Assembly (NCBI GenBank): GCA_964019165.1
Contig: OZ025278.1
Span: 12,120,962-12,184,961 of the forward strand
Source: Mastigias papua
Taxonomy: Eukaryota > Cnidaria > Scyphozoa > Rhizostomeae > Mastigiidae
Length of the DNA: 64,000 bases
Reading direction: 5' to 3'
Part shown: one piece after another, positions 41,428 through 51,629 of the stretch
How positions within the stretch are numbered: position 1 is the stretch's first letter
Layout: each line of letters opens with the position of its first letter
Position numbers and translations under genes: made by a program
Notes under the pieces: generated by a model
What the model saw: the letters and a program-made list of their open reading frames with translations, nothing else
Database searches by the model: none
Told to the model about the DNA's origin: nothing

Positions 41428-44423
41428 ATGCCTCATTTTCATCACTTTTCAATCTGCAGTCAAAATCAATCAATTTCAAATTTGGTCATTTTTAGGCAAA
41501 ATACCAAGGCTATAGCCTTACTTTTTGGCCAAACATGCCTCATTTTCATCACTTTTCAATCTGCAATCAAAATCAATCATTTTCAAATTTGGTCATTTTT
41601 AGGCAAAATACCAAGGCTATAGCCTTACTTTTTGGCCAAAAATGCCTCATTTTCATCACTTTTCAATCTGCAATCAAAATCAATCAATTTCAAATTTGGT
41701 CATTTTTAGGCAAAATACCAAGGCTATAGCCTTACTTTTTGGCCAAAAATGCCTCATTTTCATCACTTTTCAATCTGCAATCAAAATCAATCAATTTCAA
41801 ATTTGGTCATTTTTAGGCAAAATACCAAGGCTATAGCCTTACGTTTTGGCCAAAAATGCCTCATTTTCATCACTTTTCAATCTGCAATCAAAATCAATCA
41901 ATTTCAAATTTGGTCATTTATAGGCAAAATACCAAGGCTATAGCCTTACTTTTTGGCCAAAAATGCCTCATTTTCATCACTTTTCAATCTGCAATCAAAC
42001 TCAATCAATTTCAAATTTGGTCATTTTTAGGCAAAATACCAAGGCTATAGCCTTACTTTTTGGCCAAAAATGCCTCATTTTCATCACATTTCAATCTGCA
42101 ATCAAATTCAATCAATTTCAAATTTGGTCATTTTTAGGCAAAATACCAAGGCTATAGCCTTACTTCTTGGCCAAAAATGCCTCATTTTCATCACTTTTCA
42201 ATCTGCAGTCAAAATCAATCACTTTCAAATTTGGTCATTTTTAGGGAAAGTACTTAGGCTAAAGCTTTACTTTTTGGCCAAAAATGCCTCATTTTCATCA
42301 CTTTTCAATGTTCAATCAAAATCAATCAATTTCAAATTTGGTCATTTTTAGGCAAAATACCAAGGCTATAGCCTTACGTTTTGGCCAAAAATGCCTCATT
42401 TTCATCACTTTTCAATCTGCAATCAAAATCAATCACTTTCAAATTTGGTCATGTTTAGGCAAAGTACTTAGGCTAAAAATTTACTTCTTGGCCAAAAATG
42501 CCTCATTTTCATCACTTTTCAATCTGCAATCAAACTCAATCAATTTCAAATTTGGTCATTTTTAGGCAAAATACCAAGGCTATAGCCTTACTTTTTGGCC
42601 AAAAATGCCTCATTTTCATCACTTTTCAATCTGCAGTCAAAATCAATCAATTTCAAATTTGGTCATTTTTAGGCAAAATACCAAGGCTATAGCCTTACTT
42701 TTTGGCCAAAAATGCCTCATTTTAATCACTGTTCAATCTGGAATCAAAATCAATCAATTTCAAATTTGGTCATGTTTAGGCAAAATACCAAGGCTATAGC
42801 CTTACGTTTTGGCTAAAAATGCCTCATTTTCATCACTTGTCAATCTGCAATCAAAATCAATCAATTTCAAATTTGGTCATTTGTAGGCAAAATACCAAGG
42901 CTATAGCCTTACTTTTTGGCCAAAAATGCCTCATTTTCATCACTTTTCAATCTGCAGTCAAAATCAATCAATTTCAAATTTGGTCATTTTTAGGCAAAAT
43001 ACCAAGGCTATAGCCTTACTTTTTGGCCAAACATGCCTCATTTTCATCACTTTTCAATCTGCAATCAAAATCAATCATTTTCAAATTTGGTCATTTTTAG
43101 GCAAAATACCAAGGCTATAGCCTTACTTTTTGGCCAAAAATGCCTCATTTTCATCACTTTTCAATCTGCAATCAAAATCAATCAATTTCAAATTTGGTCA
43201 TTTTTAGGCAAAATACCAAGGCTATAGCCTTACTTTTTGGCCAAAAATGCCTCATTTTCATCACTTTTCAATCTGCAATCAAAATCAATCAATTTCAAAT
43301 TTGGTCATTTTTAGGCAAAATACCAAGGCTATAGCCTTACGTTTTGGCCAAAAATGCCTCATTTTCATCACTTTTCAATCTGCAATCAAAATCAATCAAT
43401 TTCAAATTTGGTCATTTATAGGCAAAATACCAAGGCTATAGCCTTACTTTTTGGCCAAAAATGCCTCATTTTCATCACTTTTCAATCTGCAATCAAACTC
43501 AATCAATTTCAAATTTGGTCATTTTTAGGCAAAATACCAAGGCTATAGCCTTACTTTTTGGCCAAAAATGCCTCATTTTCATCACATTTCAATCTGCAAT
43601 CAAATTCAATCAATTTCAAATTTGGTCATTTTTAGGCAAAATACCAAGGCTATAGCCTTACTTCTTGGCCAAAAATGCCTCATTTTCATCACTTTTCAAT
43701 CTGCAGTCAAAATCAATCACTTTCAAATTTGGTCATTTTTAGGGAAAGTACTTAGGCTAAAGCTTTACTTTTTGGCCAAAAATGCCTCATTTTCATCACT
43801 TTTCAATGTTCAATCAAAATCAATCAATTTCAAATTTGGTCATTTTTAGGCAAAATACCAAGGCTATAGCCTTACGTTTTGGCCAAAAATGCCTCATTTT
43901 CATCACTTTTCAATCTGCAATCAAAATCAATCACTTTCAAATTTGGTCATGTTTAGGCAAAGTACTTAGGCTAAAAATTTACTTCTTGGCCAAAAATGCC
44001 TCATTTTCATCACTTTTCAATCTGCAATCAAACTCAATCAATTTCAAATTTGGTCATTTTTAGGCAAAATACCAAGGCTATAGCCTTACTTTTTGGCCAA
44101 AAATGCCTCATTTTCATCACTTTTCAATCTGCAGTCAAAATCAATCAATTTCAAATTTGGTCATTTTTAGGCAAAATACCAAGGCTATAGCCTTACTTTT
44201 TGGCCAAAAATGCCTCATTTTAATCACTGTTCAATCTGGAATCAAAATCAATCAATTTCAAATTTGGTCATGTTTAGGCAAAATACCAAGGCTATAGCCT
44301 TACGTTTTGGCTAAAAATGCCTCATTTTCATCACTTGTCAATCTGCAATCAAAATCAATCAATTTCAAATTTGGTCATTTGTAGGCAAAATACCAAGGCT
44401 ATAGCCTTACTTTTTGGCCAAAA
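41428..44423. repeat. Tandem duplication with 1498-bp period
   Basis: Two adjacent 14-monomer copies (14 x 107), each carrying one B1-B2 cassette. Matching private variants are GGCCAAACATGCC at about 41527 and 43025, AATCATTTTC at about 41574 and 43072, CATTTATAGG at about 41918 and 43416, CATCACATTTC at about 42083 and 43581, and TTAATCACTGTTCAATCTGG at about 42722 and 44220. I found no base difference on reading across the copies, but I did not align every position. Confidence 0.82.
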
Positions 44424-47400
44424 ATGCCTCATTTTCATCACTTTTCAATCTGCAATCAAAATCAATCAATTTCAAATTTGGTCATTTTTAGGCAAAATAC
44501 CAAGGCTATAGCCTTACTTTTTGGCCAAAAATGCCTCATTTTCATCACTTTTCAATCTGCAATCAAAATCAATCAATTTCAAATTTGGTCATTTTTAGGC
44601 AAAATACCAAGGCTATAGCCTTACTTTTTGGCCAAAAATGCCTCATTTTCATCACTTTTCAATCTGCAATCAAAATCAATCAATTTCAAATTTGGTCATG
44701 TTTAGGCAAAATACCAAGGCTATAGCCTTACTTTTTGGCCAAAAATGCCTCATTTTCATCACTTTTCAATCTGCAATCAAAATCAATCACTTTCAAATTT
44801 GGTCATTTTTAGGGAAAGTACTTAGGCTAAAGCTTTACTTTTTGGCCAAAAATGCCTCATTTTCATCACTTTTCAATGTTCAATCAAAATCAATCAATTT
44901 CAAATTTGGTCATTTTTAGGCAAAATACCAAGGCTATAGCCTTACTTTTTGGCCAAAAATGCCTCATTTTCATCACTTTTCAATCTGCAATCAAAATCAA
45001 TCACTTTCAAATTTGGTCATGTTTAGGCAAAGTACTTAGGCTAAAAATTTACTTCTTGGCCAAAAATGCCTCATTTTCATCACTTTTCAATCTGCAATCA
45101 AACTCAATCAATTTCAAATTTGGTCATTTTTAGGCAAAATACAAAGGCTATAGCCTTACTTTTTGGCCAAAAATGCCTCATTTTCGTCACTTTTCAATCT
45201 GCGATCAAAATCAATCAATCAATGTCAAATTTGGTCATTTTTAGGCAAAATACCAAGGCTATAGCCTTACTTTTCGGCCAAAAATGCCTCATTTTCATCA
45301 CTTTTCAATCTGCAATCAAACTCAATCAATTTCAAATTTGGTCATTTTTAGGCAAAATACCAAGGCTATAGCCTTACTTTTTGGCCAAAAATGCCTCATT
45401 TTCATCACTTTTCAATCTGCAATCAAAATCAATCAATTTCAAATTTGGTCATGTTTAGGCAAAATACCAAGGCTATAGCCTTACTTTTTGGCCAAAAATG
45501 CCTCATTTTTTATCACTGTTCAATCTGGAATCAAAATCAATCAATTTCAAATTTGGTCATGTTTAGGCAAAATACCAAGGCTATAGCCTTACGTTTTGGC
45601 TAAAAATGCCTCATTTTCATCACTTGTCAATCTGCAATCAAAATCAATCAATTTCAAATTTGGTCATTTGTAGGCAAAATACCAAGGCTATAGCCTTACT
45701 TTTTGGCCAAAAATGCCTCATTTTCATCACTTTTCAATCTGCAATCAAAATCAATCAATTTCAAATTTGGTCATTTTTAGGCAAAATACCAAGGCTATAG
45801 CCTTACTTTTTGGCCAAAAATGCCTCATTTTCATCACTTTTCAATCTGCAATCAAAATCAATCAATTTCAAATTTGGTCATTTTTAGGCAAAATACCACG
45901 GTTATAGCCTTACTTTTTGGCCAAAAATGCCTCATTTTCATCACTTGTCAATCTGCAATCAAAATCAATCACTTTCAAATTTGGTCATTTTTAGGGAAAG
46001 TACTTAGGCTAAAGCTTTACTTTTTGGCCAAAAATGCCTCATTTTCATCACTTTTCAATGTTCAATCAAAATCAATCAATTTCAAATTTGGTCATTTTTA
46101 GGCAAAATACCAAGGCTATAGCCTTACTTTTTGGCCAAAAATGCCTCATTTTCATCACTTTTCAATCTGCAATCAAAATCAATCACTTTCAAATTTGGTC
46201 ATGTTTAGGCAAAGTACTTAGGCTAAAAATTTACTTCTTGGCCAAAAATGCCTCATTTTCATCACTTTTCAATCTGCAATCAAACTCAATCAATTTCAAA
46301 TTTGGTCATTTTTAGGCAAAATACCAAGGCTATAGCCTTACTTTTTGGCCAAAAATGCCTCATTTTCATCACTTTTCAATCTGCAGTCAAAATCAATCAA
46401 TTTCAAATTTGGTCATTTTTAGGCAAAATACCAAGGCTATAGCCTTACTTTTTGGCCAAAAATGCCTCATTTTCATCACTTTTCAATCTGCAATCAAACT
46501 CAATCAATTTCAAATTTGGTCATTTTTAGGCAAAATACCAAGGCTATAGCCTTACTTTATGGCCAAAAATGCCTCATTTTCATCACTTTTCAATCTGCAA
46601 TCAAAATCAATCACTTTCAAATTTGGTCATGTTTAGGCAAAGTATTTAGGCTAAAAATTTACTTCTTGGCCAAAAATGCCTCATTTTCATCACTTTTCAA
46701 TCTGCAATCAAACTCAATCAATTTCAAATTTGGTCATTTTTAGGCAAAATACCAAGGCTATAGCCTTACTTTTTGGCCAAAAATGCCTCATTTTCGTCAC
46801 TTTTCAATCTGCGATCAAAATCAATCAATTTCAAATTTGGTCATTTTTAGGCAAAATACCAAGGCTATAGCCTTACTTTTCGGCCAAAAATGCCTCATTT
46901 TCATCACTTTTCAATCTGCAATCAAAATCAATCAATTTCAAATTTGGTCATTTTTAGGCAAAATACCAAGGCTATAGCCTTACTTTTTGGCCAAAAATGC
47001 CTCATTTTCATCACTTTTCAATCTGCAATCAAAATCAATCAATTTCAAATTTGGTCATGTTTAGGCAAAATACAAGGGCTATAGCCTTACTTTTCGGCCA
47101 AAAATGCCTCATTTTCATCACTTTTCAATCTGCAATCAAAATCAATCAATTTCAAATTTGGTCATGTTTAGGCAAAATACCAAGGCTATAGCCTTACTTT
47201 TTGGCCAAAAATGCCTCATTTTCATCACTTTTCAATCTGCAGTCAAAATCAATCAATTTCAAATTTGGTCATTTTTAGGCAAAATACCAAGGCTATAGCC
47301 TTACTTTTTGGCCAAAAATGCCTCATTTTCATCACTTTTCAATCTGCAATCAAACTCAATCAAGTTCAAATTTGGTCATTTTTAGGCAAAATACCAAGGC

Positions 47401-47529
47401 TATAGCCTTACTTTATGGCCAAAAATGCCTCATTTTCATCACTTTTCAATCTGCAATCAAAATCAATCACTTTCAAATTTGGTCATGTTTAGGCAAAGTA
47501 CTTAGGCTAAAAATTTACTTCTTGGCCAA

Positions 47530-49450
47530 AAATGCCTCATTTTCATCACTTTTCAATCTGCAATCAAACTCAATCAATTTCAAATTTGGTCATTTTTAGG
47601 CAAAATACCAAGGCTATAGCCTTACTTTTTGGCCAAAAATGCCTCATTTTCATCACTTTTCAATCTGCAGTCAAAATCAATCAATTTCAAATTTGGTCAT
47701 TTTTAGGCAAAATACCAAGGCTATAGCCTTACTTTTTGGCCAAAAATGCCTCATTTTCATCACTTTTCAATCTGCAATCAGACTCAATCAATTTCAAATT
47801 TGGTCATTTTTAGGCAAAATACCAAGGCTATAGCCTTACTTTTTGGCCAAAAATGCCTCATTTTCATCACTTTTCAATCTGCAATCAAAATCAATCAATT
47901 TCAATTTTGGTCATTTTTAGGCAAAATACCAAGGCTATAGCCTTACTTTTTGGCCAAAAATGCCTCATTTTCATCACTTTTCAATCTGCAATCAAAATCA
48001 ATCACTTTCAAATTTGGTCATGTTTAGACAAAGTACTTAGGCTAAAAATTTACTTCTTGGCCAAAAATGCCTCATTTTCATCACTTTTCAATCTGCAATC
48101 AAACTCAATCAATTTCAAATTTGGTCATTTTTAGGCAAAATACCAAGGCTATAGCCTTACTTTTTGGCCAAAAATGCCTCATTTTCATCACTTTTCAATC
48201 TGCAATCAAAATCAATCAATTTCAAATTTGGTCATGTTTATTCAAAATACAAGGGCTATAGCCTTACTTTTTGGCCAAAAATGCCTCATTTTCATCACTT
48301 TTCAATCTGCAATCAAACTCAATCAATTTCAAATTTGGTCATTTTTAGGCAAAATACCAAGGCTATAGCCTTACTTTTTGGCCAAAAATGCCTCATTTTC
48401 ATCTTTTTTCAATCTGCAATCAAAATCAATCACTTTCAAATTTAGTCATGTTTAGGCAAAGTACTTAGGCTAAAAATTTACTTCTTGGCCAAAAATGCCT
48501 CATTTTCATCACTTTTCAATCTGCAATCAAACTCAATCAATTTCAAATTTGGTCATTTTTAGGCAAAATACCAAGGCTATAGCCTTACTTTTTGGCCAAA
48601 AATGCCTCATTTTCATCACTTTTCAATCTGCAGTCAAAATCAATCAATTTCAAATTTGGTCATTTTTAGGCAAAATACCAAGGCTATAGCCTTACTTTTT
48701 GGCCAAAAATGCCTCATTTTCATCACTTTTCAATCTGCAATCAGACTCAATCAATTTCAAATTTGGTCATTTTTAGGCAAAATACCAAGGCTATAGCCTT
48801 ACTTTTTGGCCAAAAATGCCTCATTTTCATCACTTTTCAATCTGCAATCAAAATCAATCAATTTCAATTTTGGTCATTTTTAGGCAAAATACCAAGGCTA
48901 TAGCCTTACTTTTTGGCCAAAAATGCCTCATTTTCATCACTTTTCAATCTGCAATCAAAATCAATCACTTTCAAATTTGGTCATGTTTAGACAAAGTACT
49001 TAGGCTAAAAATTTACTTCTTGGCCAAAAATGCCTCATTTTCATCACTTTTCAATCTGCAATCAAACTCAATCAATTTCAAATTTGGTCATTTTTAGGCA
49101 AAATACCAAGGCTATAGCCTTACTTTTTGGCCAAAAATGCCTCATTTTCGTCACTTTTCAATCTGCGATCAAAATCAATCAATTTCAAATTTGGTCATTT
49201 TTAGGCAAAATACCAAGGCTATAGCCTTACTTTTCGGCCAAAAATGCCTCATTTTCATCACTTTTCAATCTGCAATCAAAATCAATCAATTTCAAATTTG
49301 GTCATTTTTAGGCAAAATACCAAGGCTATAGCCTTACTTTTTGGCCAAAAATGCCTCATTTTCATCACTTTTCAATCTGCAATCAAAATCAATCAATTTC
49401 AAATTTGGTCATGTTTATTCAAAATACAAGGGCTATAGCCTTACTTTTTG
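47530..49450. repeat. Tandem duplication with 963-bp period
   Basis: Two copies of a 9-monomer segment (9 x 107) beginning near 47530 and 48493. Shared private variants are AATCAGACTCAATC at about 47777 and 48740, TTCAATTTTGG at about 47901 and 48864, and GTTTAGACAAAGTAC at about 48022 and 48985. A related variant, GTTTATTCAAAATACAAGGG, occurs at about 48235 and 49412. Edges are approximate. Confidence 0.75.
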
Positions 49451-51059
49451 GCCAAAAATGCCTCATTTTCATCACTTTTCAATCTGCAATCAAAATCAAT
49501 CAATTTCAAATTTGGTCATGTTTAGGCAAAATACCAAGGCTATAGCCTTACTTTTTGGCCAAAAATGCCTCATTTTCATCACTTTTCAATCTGCAATCAA
49601 AATCAATCAATTTCAAATTTGGTCATTTTTAGGCAAAATACCGAGGCTATAGCCTTACTTTTTGGCCAAAAATGCCTCATTTTCATCACTTTTCAATCTG
49701 CAATCAAAATCAATCAATTTCAAATTTGGTCATTTTTAGGCAAAATACCAAGGCTATAGCCTTACTTTTTGGCCAAAAATGCCTCATTTTCATCACTTTT
49801 CAATCTGCAATCAAAATCAATCAATTTCAAATTTGGTCATTTTTAGGCAAAATACCAAGGCTATAGCCTTACTTTTTGGCCAAAAATGCCTCATTTTCAT
49901 CACTTTTCAATCTGCAATCAAAATCAATCACTTTCAAATTTAGTAATGTTTAGACAAAGTACTTAGGCTAAAAATTTACTTCTTGGCCAAAAATGCCTCA
50001 TTTTCATCACTTTTCAATCTGCAATCAAACTCAATCAATTTCAAATTTGGTCATTTTTAGGCAAAATACCAAGGCTATAGCCTTACTTTTTGGCCAAAAA
50101 TGCCTCATTTTCATCACTTTTCAATCTGCAATCAAAATCAATCAATTTCAAATTTGGTCATTTTTAGGCAAAATACCAAGGCTATAGCCTTACTTTTTGG
50201 CCAAAAATGCCTCATTTTCATCACTTTTCAATCTGCAATCAGACTCAATCAATTTCAAATTTGGTCATTTTTAGGCAAAATACCAAGGCTATAGCCTTAC
50301 TTTTTGGCCAAAAATGCCTCATTTTCATCACTTTTCAATCTGCAATCAAAATCAATCAATTTCAATTTTGGTCATTTTTAGGCAAAATACCAAGGCTATA
50401 GCCTTACTTTTTGGCCAAAAATGCCTCATTTTCATCACTTTTCAATCTGCAATCAAAATCAATCAATTTCAAATTTGGTCATTTTTAGGCAAAATACCAA
50501 GGCTATAGCCTTACTTTTTGGCCAAAAATGCCTCATTTTCATCACTTTTCAATCTGCAGTCAAAATCAATCAATTTCAAATTTGGTCATGTTTAGGCAAA
50601 ATACTAAGGCTATAGCCTTACTTTTTGGCCAAAAATGCCTCATTTTCATCACTTTTCAATCTGCAATCAAAATCAATCAATTTCAAATTTGGTCATGTTT
50701 AGGCAAAATACCAAGGCTATAGCCTTACTTTTTGGCCAAAAATGCCTCATTTTCATCACTTTTCAATCTGCAATCAAAATCAATCAATTTCAAATTTGGT
50801 CATGTTTAGGCAAAATACCAAGGCTATAGCCTTACTTTTTGGCCAAAAATGCCTCATTTTCATCACTTTTCAATCTGCAATCAAAATCAATCAATTTCAA
50901 ATTTGGTCATTTTTAAGCAAAATACCAAGGCTATAGTCTTACTTTTTGGCCAAAAATGCCTCATTTTCATCACTTTTCAATCTGCAATCAAACTCAATCA
51001 ATTTCAAATTTGGTCATTTTTAGGCAAAATACCAAGGCTATAGCCTTACTGTTTGGCCA

Positions 51060-51063
51060 AAAA
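51060..51063. other. Target site duplication of BEL element, left copy (AAAA)
   Basis: The satellite reads GGCCAAAAA and then stops at the LTR. On the other side it resumes as AAAATGGCTC at 57320. Removing the element and one AAAA rebuilds an intact monomer junction. A 5-bp reading (AAAAA) is equally possible because the LTR itself ends in A. Four to six bases is usual for BEL/Pao. Confidence 0.75.
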
Positions 51064-51072
51064 TGTGTCGAA

Positions 51073-51206
51073 GAACATTCTAGTAAATTTGTATCGTAAT
51101 GGACTATCTTAGAAAACATTACAGCATCATTAGTAATCCAGAACGTTCTAGCTTAAAAGTGACGTAATTAATATATTTAGAATATGGGTAATGGTCTAGA
51201 ACATTC
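51073..51206. promoter_or_regulatory. Three heat-shock-element-like palindromes in U3
   Basis: GAACATTC at 51073-51080, GAACGTTC at 51141-51148 and GAACATTC at 51199-51206. All fit GAANNTTC, the inverted pair of nGAAn units bound by heat shock factor. The first two extend to AGAACATTCT and the perfect palindrome AGAACGTTCT, both followed by AG. The last ends 11 bp before the TATA box. A CRE-like TGACGTAA at 51160-51167 lies between the second and third. The same sites are conserved in the 3' LTR (56961, 57029, 57087). Function as HSF sites is inference; canonical elements usually have three or more contiguous units. Confidence 0.45.
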
Positions 51207-51217
51207 ATAGAAAAACA

Positions 51218-51225
51218 TATAAATA
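51218..51225 (+). promoter_or_regulatory. TATA box of BEL LTR
   Basis: TATAAATA, about 155 bp into the LTR and conserved in the 3' LTR at 57106. It is the likely core promoter. The start of R would lie about 25-35 bp downstream, in the stretch containing CATCACTGTATGAC. Confidence 0.65.
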
Positions 51226-51431
51226 GAGCATCACTGTATGACTTCAGGAGGGATTTAGTTCTTTGATTATGTAGCAAATTATGCTGGATTAGAATAATTT
51301 ATAAAGGTTCTACTGGCCTATTTTGTACTGACTTCTAACTCTGGGCCTAAGTCAAAACGACCGACGAACGGCATAGCGAATATTCAGTGTCTCGGGAAGG
51401 TAGAGGTGCCTGTGATCTTTGATTCCCCACA

Positions 51432-51629
51432 CTGAAAGTGGCGACCCTGCCAGGACACAAAAGCATATTTGGAGGAACATCATTGATTGTTCAGCATTCA
51501 AGTTGCAGTACTTGGAGAACAAAAGCCTGTACAGACAGTTGTACCGCATCGCACTTCGACTCTGCTAGCACATTTCGCACATTCCGATTGTTGTGACACT
51601 CACGCGATCAGTAAAAGTTGGAACCAGGA
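51432..51629 (+). other. 5' leader of BEL element
   Basis: 198 nt of non-coding leader from the LTR end to the gag-pol ATG, holding the primer binding site near its start. No other recognisable element was seen; packaging signals would be expected here but cannot be identified by eye. Confidence 0.7.
51439..51456 (+). other. Primer binding site of BEL element
   Basis: TGGCGACCCTGCCAGGAC, 7 nt after the 5' LTR end. It begins TGG, the complement of tRNA CCA, and implies a primer tRNA with discriminator G and a T-stem half CCTGG. I could not assign the tRNA with confidence; an arginine tRNA is one possibility because of the T-stem. Confidence 0.75.

Larger units (their letters stand above)
32930..50000. 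repeat. Zone with palindrome-altered monomers (B1 and B2)
   Basis: Two recurring 107-bp variants have lost AAGGCTATAGCCTT. Type B1 reads TTAGGCTAAAGCTTTAC, with a new 10-bp palindrome TAAAGCTTTA, near 32945, 35190, 36152, 37658, 40226, 42258, 43757, 44826 and 46012. Type B2 reads TTAGGCTAAAAATTTAC followed by CTTCTTGGCC, near 33150, 35402, 36365, 36795, 37870, 39370, 40437, 42469, 43968, 45038, 46219, 46647, 47503, 48044, 48468, 49008 and 49969. Where B1 occurs, B2 follows about 210 bp later with a TTCAATGTTCAATC monomer between, so B1 to B2 behaves as a cassette. B2 alone occurs later. Confidence 0.85.
31026..51063. repeat. 107-bp satellite array, middle segment
   Basis: Same satellite and orientation as the left segment, about 187 monomers. 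It differs in variant content. The 106-bp CTTACTTTTGGCC monomer is essentially gone, AATCAAACTCAATCA and CTGCAGTC variants become common, and two monomer types with an altered palindrome appear from about 32930 onward. Local tandem blocks are visible here too, with offsets of 1498 bp and 963 bp. The array runs to the 5' LTR of the BEL element without any other sequence. Confidence 0.97.
51064..51431 (+). repeat. 5' LTR of BEL element
   Basis: 368 bp, beginning TGTGTCGAAG and ending GATTCCCCACA, so it keeps TG...CA ends. It matches the 3' LTR over its full length with six substitutions and no indel. Differences are T/G at base 5, G/T in ACAGCATC, T/A in GATTATGTAG, T/C in ATTATGCTGG, and two in CTGGCCTAT. 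It carries a TATA box and three GAANNTTC motifs. Confidence 0.97.

Noticed and set aside
55..51043. Several hundred 64-codon (and some 90-170 codon) open frames on the plus strand as a gene family
   Set aside because: Each arises from the same satellite monomer and differs only as the monomers differ. Longer ones appear where single-base indels fuse frames or where a variant loses the TAG in the palindrome. There is no ribosomal or splice context and no sign of codon-level constraint.
51072..51081. Glucocorticoid-type response element from AGAACATTCT
   Set aside because: The 3-base spacer and second half site of such elements are missing. The heat-shock-like reading GAANNTTC fits better, though it remains unproven.
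51618..51629. Upstream TTG as the start of BEL gag-pol
   Set aside because: In a eukaryotic element the first in-frame ATG at 51630 with a good context is preferred. The TTG extension adds only four codons.
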